Assembly (NCBI GenBank): GCA_025331445.1
Contig: JAIWNE010000039.1
Location: forward strand, 203,657 to 267,656
Length of the DNA: 64,000 bases
Direction: 5' to 3'
From: Blakeslea trispora
Lineage: Eukaryota > Mucoromycota > Mucoromycetes > Mucorales > Choanephoraceae
A model generated the notes under the pieces. That model was not told the origin of the DNA. It made no database searches and was given only the letters and a program-made list of their open reading frames with translations. Both the position numbers and the translations under genes were made by a program. Positions 10,182-21,786 of this stretch are shown piece after piece. The number at the start of each line of letters is the position of its first letter. Positions within the stretch are counted from its first letter, which is position 1.

Positions 10182-13100
10182 TAGAGCCTGTATATCCCCT
10201 CTTCAATCATATGTATCTATTTATTTCAAACAATTGTGTAATTCTATTTAATTAAAAAAAAACAGGACAAAGAAAAAGAGAGGTTGATTTGACTCTTGAT
10301 TTTCTTTTCTCACAACTACATACATCTCGTTCATTATACTCAAATGACTCTTGGAGCCATGCTAGATAAATCCAACTCAACATCAATGTCACACTATCTT
10401 CTACAAGCTGTAGAAATGAGAAGCGGTTACAAAAATATACATGTGACAACAAAACAATCTCCTAAGGAGACATTAAGGAAAAGGAAGGAGGCAGTGATTT
10501 CTAGATTTATTGAACACAATCAATGTCAATAAGCATGACCAGAATCAAATTTCTTTATTAATTAGTCTGTTTCCAAAGCCTCCTTAACAAAGTTATGGTT
10601 GAGCTGGTCTATCTCAAATGGCAGCTGTATATAGTGTGTCTACAACATCAGATGCAGCTCTAAATCTATTGTCTTCTCAACAAATAATATAGTCGTTATT
10701 AGCAAAAACAATTCGGCTGAAATCTGTATTACTTCACTTAGTTTCAAAGATAAATGATTCATAAACCAAATACTATCTTCTAGCTCAAAAACCCAAGTAG
10801 CAAATTAAAATTCTAATCAGTGAAATGGTCTCAAGAATATTATATGCAAGCGAGACGTGCATGCTTTTGCATAGTAGCATAAGATTGACCAGCAAAAGCT
10901 CGTATAAATTCCAGCTAAAGAAGGCATAAACAGGTTTATGCAGTAATTGGATTCACTTCTTAAACTGAATCAGTCACTTGCGTTCAGCAGGAAAAAAAGA
11001 GAGATCTTTAATATACTTTGGGATCTTAACATGGACATGATATGTCTGTATGTGAGAACGATAGATGTATCCATTTGATTAGGGGAGTTCTCCGGTAATT
11101 TAGGGTTTTTGCTTTTAATTTTACGCACCTGACTCCTTTAGCTATTGGTTCTATATAAGTTCACGCATCATTAACTTTTGATCTCTATCAATATGTGTAA
11201 AAAAGTAAACTAGAGAAAAAAAAAAAGATCATTAAGGTAGGCGTACACATAGTAGTTTTTTATAGGCTTTTTGGATATCTTACATTGCAAGAGTATAGGC
11301 TAGGAAAGAAACCCTCTTTTTCTCTGCTTCAATTCATGTTAGAAAGACAATGGAAAAGTCATCAATCTATTGCGCACCATATAAGGTTGACGAGTATATT
11401 ACAAAGGCCAAGTTGATAGCCGGTATTCAGAAACACTAGCTCTTCAATTGACTTGATGAATGCCAGCTTCATGTTTTGGCGAACATATGTGGTCATAGTT
11501 GGATAAAAAGAGACATTTATTGTAGTATTTATCGGGATGTATATCATCTTAATGAAGAACAGGGTTTTTTCTTGATTTCTCATTATTTCTCTTTGACCAA
11601 AAAATAAGCTATTGGTGTTGCAATGTATTGGATAAAGAAAAGAAAACAAAAGCAGTGCAAGCATGCTCTGTTCCTGCTAATGCACACTTATTCAATACAG
11701 ATATACATGTTCCAACCTCTGTTAGATTGTATGACAGACAATTTATGTTAATTACCGCTAATTTCATCTAACCGATGGCTTGCAAAATCTTCAGTTTTAG
11801 AAACTTTACCTTGACTTCTGATACTGCGATGCTTTGGTTTGTTGTATTGATATATTGAATGCTTATAAGAAAAATGTATGTATTAACTGGATGCAATTAT
11901 CTTCATTACCTGATTGCCTTTTCTTGTCTTCTCTTCTTCATTTTTATTCGATTTTTTGACGTCTTAACAATACCATGACTTTCTTCAGCAGTCAGCTCTG
12001 CCCTTTTCAGGACAACAGTCGCTCGATTTAAAGATAGCCAAAAACATTGATAATCACACTCTGCTCCTAAATTGAAAAGACTTTAAAGCTCAAGTTAGCG
12101 AAGTTTTCAGAAATATATCCTTGAATAGAGCGATTAGTTTAGTATGATGAAAGTATGAAATGATTGTTGTTTTTCAAAAGATGACCAAAAGCCAGGTTGG
12201 AAATTGTAAATTCAATCTAAGAAAAGGTTGGTTGGGAATATCCAAAAGAGGCCAAGAAAACAGGATTTCTTCTAGACGAATAGAGTTACTGTTTAATACA
12301 ATAAGTGTTATCTCTATTTGCATATGGACATAACACAATCATGAGCGCCTGCTCTTTATAGCATAGAAAATCACTTTGCCTGCTATAAATCAAGTCTGTT
12401 CATATTTACTCTTTCAGTGGGTGCTTTGCTATTTGTTTAGCATTTGTCCGATTCCAAAACCTTGGATAGAAATTACTTGATCAATTTCTTCTAGTGCAAT
12501 TGCCAAATGACCGAGTCCATCATTTACTAATCCAAGATAATTTGGGTTTAGGACGTAGCAGCTAATCAGATGCATTGGATCTATGGAAAACACAGCAGTC
12601 CCTCGATTTAAGAGTTAATTCGATATAAGCGTATTCTTAATATATCGCTTCAAGCGCTGAAATGGTCATTCAATTGAGATTAATCAAGAAAGAATGAAGG
12701 GTTGTATGATTCAATATATCCCTTTCACTAAAGTGTATAGAATAACTTGTGAGAAGAACAAAAAGCTAAATACAATGGCTAGACTAAGTGTTTTCCCACT
12801 ACTTTTACTATGCCAGTTGTTGATCTCAGTCATTCTTGTCCTGCACAAATTATGTCAGCATTGGTCCTCTCTATCTAAATTTTCGTAGTAAACAGAAATG
12901 ACGACCAAGCTGTAGTACTACAGCTTCAGTAGACAAGTATCCAATCGGATCAAAGTAGTCACACGCCTGTACACAGGATGTCAGCATCTGCTGACAATTG
13001 CACAGAAAACCTTTTGACTTATTGGTCAAGACTTTGCTGGTAAATTGACAGGGAAAAATTAGAGACTATATGGGAGTGAAAGTAGTAAGATCTTGTAAAA

Positions 13101-13916
13101 AAATTTAAAAAAAAAAACTTTTTCATGCAAATCAGTCTTTCATTTAAGGCTTCCTGTTGTTTATTTTCTTCTTGCCATTTTTGTCAGAAAACAGTGCCCT
13201 GACCGTTTTCGCGGAGAAAGCATGTAGTTTAATTAGGAAAAATGAAAAAAGAGAGAGTTAGCCGTAGTTTGATTTCATAAGAAACTGTAAAGTACAGCTT
13301 AATGACTCAGTGCAAACGCAGTTTGAATAAACCTGTCCCGCTATAGCCTTTGAAGTACCGCAATTGTTACTACGTTCAGTGTATCAAAGGAGGAGGGAAA
13401 ATAAGAGAGGGGGGGTCAAGAGGCAAAAATGATATCTGCTTCACCAATCAAATCGCTCTATTACTTTCCCTCTTTGGAAGAATATGCAAACACTTAAAAT
13501 GCAAAACTGTAATTTGTCTTACACTCTTTGTCCAACAGCTTAATTTCTCGATAAGACAGAGACAAGAACACACTAAAAGAAAAAAAAAAGGTAAGAAAAT
13601 GAAGCGGATCGAGCTCTCTTTACCCTTATGAGAAACAATGGAGGAAAAGGACTCGGTGTTGTCGCGATTCATTTGATTGACTACACTCTAAGAAAAAAAA
13701 AAAAGTACGCGTGCATATCATAAATATAAAACTGGCCGCGAGATAAGGTAACGTTGTTACAATTAAAAGCCCGATATTGATTCACACAAACACACCATAC
13801 ACACACTCAACTATATAATTTTATGTCGTTTTTCATATATTTTTTTTTTCTCTCTTCTTCTTTTTCTTTTATTACTTGACAACTTTCCTCCCTCTCCTAT
13901 ATTCTATATTTAAATA
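10182..13916. other. Gene-poor region, no recognised gene
   Basis: This 3.7-kb region has no supportable gene. Small frames at 10296-10532, 11362-11664, 12694-12888 and 13350-13631 lack conserved motifs and plausible splice partners. A loosely repeated motif, CAGTCSCTCGATTTAA, occurs near 12018 and 12597 and may mark an old insertion. The final 200 bases contain TATA-like sequence and a pyrimidine-rich stretch expected of the 14-3-3 promoter and leader. Confidence 0.5.
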
Positions 13917-15181
13917 ATGTCTACTGTAAGTCAAATGAAAAAGAATAAAACGCGCGTTTATTAAAGCTGTGTTATCTTTTAGGAACGTGAAAACAATGTT
14001 TATATGGCCAAGCTCGCTGAGCAAGCCGAGCGCTACGATGGTAATGAGCTTCATCTTGTTTGTTCATCTTGACTTGACTTCTCATCTTGTTTCCTTGTTT
14101 TGTTTCCTTTTGTATAGAAATGGTCTCTTTCACCAAGGACGTCGCAAAGGTAAAGCATTTATCACATTAAAGGAGAAAAAGTGTGTGTGTGTGTGAGTGA
14201 GGGGAAGAAGAGAATGGAGGTTTAAAATAAAGAACAGCTGATTGACAACAAAATTAATTTTTTGCTTTAGATGGGTGTTGAGTTGACTGTTGAAGAACGT
14301 AACCTTTTGTCTGTTGCTTACAAGAACGTGATTGGTGCCCGCCGTGCTTCTTGGAGAATTGTTTCTTCTATTGAACAAAAGGAAGAAAGCAAGGGTAACG
14401 CCGCTCAAGTTGAAAAGATCAAGGCTTACCGCCAAAAGATCGAAACCGAACTTCAAGAAGTCTGCAAGGACATCTTGAATGTCTTGGCTGAAAACTTGAT
14501 CCCTAACGCTCAAGGTGGTGAGTCCAAGGTCTTTTATTACAAGATGTAAGTTTATTTTGTTTGCCCGACGTTTGTTTGTTATTAACCTATGTGATATATA
14601 GGATGGGTGATTACCACCGTTATCTTGCTGAATTCCTCACAAGCGAATCTCGCAAGGAATCTGCTACTCAAGCTCACGAAGCTTACAAGACTGCTACTGA
14701 AATTGCCCAAACAGAATTAGCCCCCACTCACCCTATTCGTCTCGGTCTTGCCTTGAACTTCTCTGTCTTCTACTACGAAATTCTCAACTCCCCTGATCGT
14801 GCCTGTCACTTGGCCAAGCAAGCCTTTGATGATGCTATTGCTGAACTTGATACTCTCTCCGAAGAATCCTACAAGGACTCCACTCTCATCATGCAATTAC
14901 TGAGGGACAACTTGACTTTGTGGACTTCTGACTTGCAAGAGGGTAAGTTAATTAATATTTTAAATCATTCTATCGGGGATTCAAAGGTTTATAATGATAA
15001 CATGATGAACTTTAATATAAGTGAACCAGAGAGTGAGAAAGGAAGGGGGGGTGAGAGATCAAGATGTTTAGAGAACAAAGAAATAGTCTAAGCACAGAGT
15101 AACTCATTCTCTTATTTAACTCTAGAAACCGAAAAGTCTGATGAAACTGCCAAGGCCGAACCTGTTGATGAATCCAAATAA
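13917..15181 (+). CDS. 14-3-3 protein
   Basis: Phosphoserine/threonine-binding dimeric adaptor of eukaryotic signalling (BMH/rad24 family). Six exons, 13917-13925, 13983-14040, 14118-14149, 14271-14545, 14602-14942 and 15126-15181, encode 256 residues, the normal length. Signatures include [15 protein letters not shown] near the N-terminus, [10 protein letters not shown], the phosphopeptide-binding RRASWRI, MKGDYYRY-like [12 protein letters not shown], and the C-terminal [12 protein letters not shown] followed by the variable acidic tail. Exon 1 is only nine bases. Codon choice is strongly biased towards C-ending and GCC/AAG-type codons compared with neighbours, consistent with high expression. 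The family is certain. Confidence 0.97.
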
Positions 15182-16227
15182 ACTGTTTAATAATACTATT
15201 GTTTGCAAATAACACCTCTTTTTTTTTCTCTCTCTTCCTTTTCATACACACCATTATCACTTTACATAACCTCTTTTTTTTTTCTTTTGCTTCTCCTTCC
15301 CCCCCTAAACCCCCCTTTTTTAAATTTAAGAAGAAATTCTCTATAAAGATCTTTATTAACTACAAAAAATCATCTCCTTCTATAGTTAGCATGGCAACAA
15401 ATAGTCAATAAGTTGCCATGCTCTCTCCTTTTTGTTTTGTTTATTTGTTGATGCTCAAGTAGCGTTTCTATAAAAGTAAATTAGTCTATTATGATTCCTA
15501 TTTTATCTGGTAGCAAGTCTTTAGTATCCTCTTATTTATCATACAAGACTCTTTTTGTTTCCCCATTTTTCGCTCTCTCTCTCTCTTTCTTTAAACTCTT
15601 GATTCAAAAAACAAATCAGTTCTTTATTTTTTATAGGATAAGAGTAAATGAATTCAAACTTTTATTATATTGAAATTGGAATAGTAAGAGACAGGCCGAG
15701 GTAGCTTCATTAAAAGTATCAAAAGAGTTTACACTTGTAAAGTAGCCTGATAAACATGTTACAGAATCGGAATGACCTAAAACAAAACAAACTTTACTCT
15801 GCTCTTTCTCTAAGCCCGCTTACCAAACAGACTTCATCTTTGAGAAACTAAAGAGAGAAAAAAAGAGAACTACTTGGAAATAGACCAAAGTCCTTGCTTT
15901 ATAAGGAAAACCTAAAGCCCCTCTCACTTCCCCTACTCTTTTTTTTTTTTTTTTTACTTTTATAGCTTTGTTTGTTTTTATATCACCATTTCTTTTTTGG
16001 CTAGAGCAAGCCTCATAGTCTTGCAAATGAACTGCGCACTTGGAAACAAGTTGTTCAAAAATATACATTTGGTATATCAATATACAATGCAATCTGTAGT
16101 CAAGAGAGTGTGTTTGTGTGGAGTAAAAGATAGACAAAGTACGCTGCCTTAGTCATTCGGTTAACATGACATTTTGTTTACCAGTGTCACAATCTTGATA
16201 CTTTATTTTTAGAACACAAAGCGACAT
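15182..16227. other. Convergent 3' regions of 14-3-3 and WOPR gene
   Basis: About 1 kb between two stop codons. A minus-strand frame at 15820-16137 is low-complexity Lys/Phe-rich and not supported. I see no other gene. Confidence 0.5.
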
Positions 16228-17207
16228 TTATTCTGGAAAGTGTGCAATGTCAATTCCTACTTGGTGCGACTTTGATTTCTGAAAATTTTGTAAATGTGGT
16301 GATGATTCACTTTTTCCTTGACTGTTGCAATAAGAATAGAGCAGACTGACAGGAAATGGTTCATAGCTTTCTGAATAAAGTGGAATGGAAGCAGTAGTGG
16401 CATCATAGCTATACATTCTTCTTTTGTATTCTTGTACTGGTCTATTATTGTCACAATAAGACGAACTACGCTTCCTTGAGGCTTCTAGTTACACGGCAAA
16501 GAAAAAGAATTAAAAAAAAGAGAGTTTTTTTTTTTCTTGCAATATCTTATAGCCAAGTTGCTTACGATGGTAGTCATTCATATGTTCTGGTAAATGAAGC
16601 ATAAGATCAGGGGAAATTTGTAAGCAGGTAAGCTGAGGACTAGATGAAGGCGTTTGTAGTAGATTGTTGAGGACGTCATTTTTGTTATAGTAATTGATGA
16701 TATGTAGATGTTTCCCATCAATAAGCAAGCGAATCGTCTTTTTGATGAGGCCATCTTCCTTGAAGTTATAGATTGTGTTTGAAGTTGTTAATGAACCCAC
16801 CAAAGCTTTCTCTTTTTCTTGTCTTAATATGGTATGTGTATCTTGATCTTGTAGGTCAATTTTGCCAATTCTCTTTTTTCTATTTTCTCTGCTCTTTAAT
16901 TCTCGGTAGACAAGAAAGTTGCCCAAGATACGAGATGGACTCCATAGCAAACCATCTGTCCATCGCTTGATGCCTAACTTTTTGAATATTAAAATTTAAG
17001 GTTTATTTTCTGCATTTTCCTGTTTTCTACTTTGCCTGATTCTGATTCATCAAATACAATGATAGTGCCAGACGTGATTGAGTTGCGTTCTTTTTCTAGC
17101 AGTCTACGACTAATTGTGGGCAATATGCCATATCGGCATGCCTCAATAATAAGCAGTGTATCTGTCATGTTCTTGATATAACCACGAAAAGTTTCTGGAA
17201 ATTGCAT
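16228..17207 (-). CDS. Gti1/Pac2 (WOPR) family transcription regulator
   Basis: WOPR-domain DNA-binding regulators control morphological switching, conidiation and virulence traits in fungi (Wor1, Ryp1, Pac2, Gti1). Three exons, 17207-17036, 16973-16566 and 16484-16228, encode 278 residues. Half-domain WOPRa reads ETFRGYIKNMTDTLLIIEA, then ISRRLLEKERNSITSGTIIVF, and the joined exons give DESESGIKRWTDGLLWSPSR followed by NFLVYREL, the family hallmark. WOPRb follows with IRLLIDGKHLHIINYY and LTCLQISPDLML. Intron 1 fits best as a GC-AG intron (GCAAAG donor). The tail is Ser/Tyr-rich. The start at 17207 directly precedes the conserved ETFRGY. The family is very likely; the target process is unknown. 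Confidence 0.88.
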
Positions 17208-18124
17208 GTTGAATAAAGAGAGAAAAAAAAAAGAGTATTTTTTCATATATATAATTAGCTTTAATTTTCATATCTTTATACCTTTGTTTTTTTTTGATAT
17301 ACAGATGTTCTCGTACTACCGTTCTCTCTTTTCCCTGTCGATGGACGCACAGAAGAGAAAATATGTAAAATAACGACCGTGCTTAAGAATAATAAAATAG
17401 AGGGATACTTTTTATTACAATTGACTAAAAACATTAACAAGTCCGTCCTTTTCATCGCTTTGTTTTAATGAATTGTTTAGGTCAGTTGAGGTCTTGCATC
17501 CTTTGGAGAAAACATGTATCCAATCCCTCTTTCTCTTTTTCAAAACAGCAAACAAGCCCCTTTCCTCTCTTTGTGTTCCACTCTCATTTTAAGTAAAACA
17601 AGGAGAACATTTACAGCTGTAATTGAGTAGATCATTGGTCAAGCTGAGAGTATTTGAGACATTGGCAAAAAAAAAGACATCATTAAACAAGCATGTGTGT
17701 AAATGGGAATCACATATTGGGATATTGTCTTACATCGCTCGAAATTAATTGACTGTAAACAACTTCTCCTAGCTACGAAGTATTGATTTCATTTAATCAA
17801 ATGTCTTTATAAAGAAAATTTCTAATGCATTTGTCTTTTCCTTAACTGTCTGTGTACATGTTTGCTGTGTCGCTTGATCATAAAGAAAAAGGAAATATGG
17901 CAACTAATTAATCATTTCCTTTTTATTATGAAAGACATATTTGCAAAAATAAGGGGGGGGGGAGTATAATTTTTTAAACAAAGTATGGTTAAAGTCAGTT
18001 ACACTGTCAATGTAAGGAAGGTAATAGAATGCTTTATTTTATATTACAAAATACATTGAAATTAGTTATTAAAAAACAGAATGCTTACGGTAAGGTTTAT
18101 ATTAAATTGATGGTAGCACTTCTT
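17208..18124. other. Upstream region of WOPR gene and 3' flank of MFS gene
   Basis: About 0.9 kb, AT-rich with a G-run near 17951. I see no coding sequence. It should contain the WOPR promoter; WOPR regulators often autoregulate, but I could not identify a binding site. Confidence 0.45.
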
Positions 18125-20020
18125 TTAGGCCTTGTGAGTGGCATCATCATTAGGTTTATAAAGTTCATCAGTATGATAAGTGCTTTGACTTTCTTTCTTT
18201 TGGATACCATCGGAGTGCTCTGATCCAGCAGAGACATCCTCGTCAAAGTTTTCTAAACCAAATGATTTCATAGGGATAGTAAAGCAAAAGGTGACAAAGG
18301 CGATACAAACAGCAATGATGGATAAAATCTTTTGAATGTAACCATAAGCATGAACTACACCAGCCCATTGGTCTTGAGGGAGGTTTTGTGCGTATGTAAC
18401 ATCACCTACAATCTTTGCATAATCGTATTGACCAGGAACATGTTGTGCAATTTGGCCAGGAAGCATATTGTTCCAGATGGTACCAGCCATGGTAGAACCA
18501 ATACTAGCAGCAATAGAGCCGCCCACTTGCATCATAGCAGTAGCAACAGCCATATCCTCATGAGGAACAGAGCTTTGAATGGCAACCAACATGGGAGTAT
18601 ACAAGAAACCAGAACCGATACCTACAATCGTCTGAGAGATGACCACAAAGGCATCTGACGATTCAGGAAGACGAGCTGGAATCATCAAGCCAACACCAAG
18701 GATAGTCAAGGCTACACCCGTCCATACAAATGGTCTCCAGACACGAAATCGCTTCATCAAAATACCAACAACCAGTTCACATAAAATATAAGCTACATTG
18801 TAACCTCTTTCAAGCAAGTTGGCTCTTTCGGAGTTGACACGACGAGAGACCATCAGGTATGTAGTGAAGAATTGCCAGTTAGTAGAAGAGATGATGGTCA
18901 CAGTAGAGAGAGCGCAAACACCATAAAGAGGGGTACGAGTATCCCATTTGGCAAGAGGAATGATGGGCTTTTTGGCAAATTTGATTTCCCAAAGAGCGAA
19001 AAGAGCCCAAGCAACCACGCCACCAATCAATGTACCAATAGTGATACTGCTGCCCCAACCGCCCCAGCTTGGGAGAGCAAGTACCAAAGGGAGAAGAATA
19101 AGACAAAGGCCAGCAATCAGCAACAAACTACCAACTACATCCAATTCGACACATAGCCATTGAATGCGCTCAAAGAAGCTCATCTTTACATCCTGGATGT
19201 TGTGCTCTTCCTTGTACTTTTCAATCAATCCACTCTTCTTGACCTTGAATTGGAGGCGCCATAGATTAGCCAAGAGTGGGAAAGAGGTGACAAATAGGAG
19301 GATAGGAACAATGCCATAGCCCCAGCGCAAATGACCCGAGTCATTCAATGCCTGACCGGCTTTGGCAGTAACAAACAAGTTAATAAGAGTAGGGATGTTG
19401 TAAAGAGCTTGGAAAAGACCACGGTTTACGACGTTAGTCAAATCAGCAATTGTGACAGGGCCAAGGATGGCAGCACCTGTATAGCCGAAAGCATAGATGA
19501 CTTGTGCACCCTATGTATGTTAAAGCAATGAACATCAGAATAATAAGGTTCCTGTTTTTCAGTCTTTTGAAATACATACGACCAGATTAGTATACGTTTT
19601 GGAAGTAGCCATTACTATATACGAGATGATATAAAGTAACATGGCGACCGAATAGCATGCAGCTCTACCATAGATATCTGAAAGTTTGGAGTACATAGGC
19701 AAAAGTGCTGTTTGAAGGATATACAAGACGGTAGAGAGTATACTAATCAGATTGACTGATTCAAGTTCACTTAACAAGTACTGTGACAAGGCCATATTAG
19801 TATAGGCTTCCCAGTTAATGGCCCAAGAAAGAAGAACCAAACTACAGAAAAAAAAATATTTCTTTCAGTACATTGTGTTATTCTCTTGAAAGGAAAAAGA
19901 TTTGCTTTACCTAGAAAAGACAATATACATGTCATATTTGTGCCATACTAGCTTGTATAGTTCAACAACTTTCACACCCAGCAAGACGGAGGGTGCGTTA
20001 TCTCCAGTTTGAGAGGGCAT
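18125..20020 (-). CDS. MFS transporter, siderophore-iron transporter (Arn/Sit1/Mir) type
   Basis: Three exons, 20020-19911, 19841-19580 and 19510-18125, encode 585 residues, close to the roughly 600 of fungal siderophore transporters with 14 membrane spans. Supporting features are SWAINWEAYTN in the first helix, YSKLSDIYGRA (the MFS loop 2-3 motif), GPVTIADLTNVVNRGL, FERIQWLCVELDVVGSLLL, PLAKWDTRTPLYG, and the late IVGIGSGFLYTPMLVAIQSSV followed by MAVATAMMQVGGSIAASIGS. This pattern is characteristic of the SIT subfamily, which import ferric siderophores by proton symport. A hydrophilic tail follows the last helix. The exact siderophore, if any, cannot be told, and drug:H+ antiporter-1-like relatives are the main alternative. 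Confidence 0.85.
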
Positions 20021-21189
20021 AGTAAAAAGAAAAGAAAAACGAAAAAGAGAGAGAGAGAAATAGAGGTTGGATATTACGAGAGTGTCCTCTTTTTTCTTTT
20101 ATACCCGAATTTTGGTTTTTTGTTCTTCAGTTCAGATGTACGATCTTACCATATCAATTAATCGCATCTTTAATTCTTGTGGGACAAGTGCCAGATAGAG
20201 CTCCAGATCCTTTTGTATATATACATTTACCATTGATATAGTAATTATTGTCATCATGGTATTGAATGACTGTTCTCTATTACTCTTTGTTTTTGATATT
20301 TCAATTTGCAACCATGTAATGTTCTTTCTTGATGCAGGTAAAATAAAGTCAAAGTATGCTTTCTTTCAACAGTTGAGTACTAACTCAAAAAGAAAATGGT
20401 GTAACTCTTATGATTTGTAATGGATATAGGATTTAGATTCTTTGGAAAAAACAAAAAACAAACTGAATCTGAAATTAGCTACAATAAGGAAAAAAAAAGA
20501 AGAATCTGATAACTCAAACAAGAGAAGGCTTTATCTACCTTTTATTTTTTCTTTTTTCATTAAGTATTATCTCGGTCAGGGTTTTTATGAATTGACTGTC
20601 TCTCTTGAAAATGTTGTAAGAAAAACAAAATGATGCCCTATTTCTTTTTTTTTTGTATGACATACAACGATCTGATGCCCAATTGAAGTGGTCTTGGTAG
20701 AAACTACAGTTTTGTTCATTTACTATGATCGCCTTCATATGTTGATTGTATCAAAAAGAAAGAAACACAAGAGGATCCAACAACTAAAGCCATTCTATCT
20801 GCAATTCATATTAGCTAACACTATTTCAAATAAGAAACAAGGGTAAGCTGTTTCATCTCCGAATCAATATATCTGATGATCAGATAACACAAATCTATTT
20901 GAACAAATCAGATGATGTACCCACAGATCTAAAATGGGCCAAAATCTTTCTAAAAGAAGAGGCCTTATAGACCTCCAATCATGTATCTTGTTGATTTAAA
21001 AGCATCCATCCATCGTAAAGCGTACTTTTTGTAGGCCAATTGACTTTAGTCAGTACATGAATTTTTATGAATTTCTCTTAAGAAAAGGCCAGGTAAAGAC
21101 ATCATTACAATCATATACCTATCTAAATAAAAAAGAAAGCCATCAAGTACATTGAAACCAAGCATCAAGACCGTTACAGTTGACTGCGG
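20021..21189. other. Intergenic region upstream of the MFS gene
   Basis: About 1.2 kb with no supportable gene. Frames at 20442-20633 and 20535-20738 are low-complexity. I found no convincing ATCWGATAA site of the kind used by iron-responsive GATA repressors, so iron regulation is not evident from the sequence. Confidence 0.45.
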
Positions 21190-21378
21190 TCCTTCAAGCC
21201 ATAAATGTACTTGAATCTTTCTACATTCTTTTTCTTTTCCTATCATTCAGAACGTATGTCATTTGTAAACACCTTTTTTAAATAATAAGCAAGCAGTTGC
21301 GATTTATGGAGAAATAACTTGAATCTTTGCCTATTGTGTTGAATCTATTCTCTTTCATGCGAATCTGAATAGCAGCAT
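21190..21378 (+). repeat. Dispersed repeat A, copy 1
   Basis: About 190 bp nearly identical to 51614-51803, with the same core GATTTATGGAGAAATAACTT and CTATTGTGTTGAATCTATTC, and both end at GAATAGCAGCAT. Copy 1 leads straight into a Tc1-like transposase relic. Probably part of the same element family. Confidence 0.85.
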
Positions 21379-21712
21379 AGTGTTAAAGTTGTTTCAAGGA
21401 AAACAGGAAAAGAAAAGTAGTACTACTAATTGGAAGCTCTGGTTCATGACTATTGATGGCTCCTCATCAGGTCCTAAGAAGGCTTTAGGTGACACTGTAA
21501 CTGTTCATTACTTCGTTTTTGTTGCGCAGTTACATGGATGTTATATATTGCCACCTAGATCTCAAGTGCGCTTACATTGTAATGGATCATGCTCCAATTC
21601 ATAAGTATAAGGCATATTCAAAGGTAAATTGAGAGCTGCGTATGCCTTTCTCCTCCCTTATTCTCCAGAACTCAATCCTATCGAAAGATTTATGCGCTTA
21701 AATAAAACTCCG
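21379..21712 (+). pseudogene. Tc1/mariner-like DDE transposase relic
   Basis: Fragments of a DDE_3-type transposase in mixed frames. There is a GTVTVHYF-like stretch at about 21490-21520, VMDHAPIHK from about 21582 (carrying the second catalytic Asp) and YSPELNPIERF at about 21658-21695 (carrying the third catalytic acid). Frames shift between these blocks and stops interrupt them, and the N-terminal DNA-binding half is missing, so it is dead. It ends about 75 bases before the GCP3 start codon. Confidence 0.75.
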
Positions 21713-21786
21713 CATAATTCACCATGAACGCGCCTCAGGCACGCGTTTTGTTTTTATCATTTTTTTTTATTGTTATAACAAGAGCG

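Noticed and set aside
20021..20350. GATA-like sequences upstream of the siderophore-type transporter
   Set aside because: Only generic AGATAG/TGATAT-like matches, no ATCWGATAA consensus; expected by chance in AT-rich DNA.
21724..21786. Upstream in-frame ATG for GCP3
   Set aside because: It adds a hydrophobic leader coded by a T-rich, UTR-like stretch not seen in GCP3 proteins; 21787 preferred.
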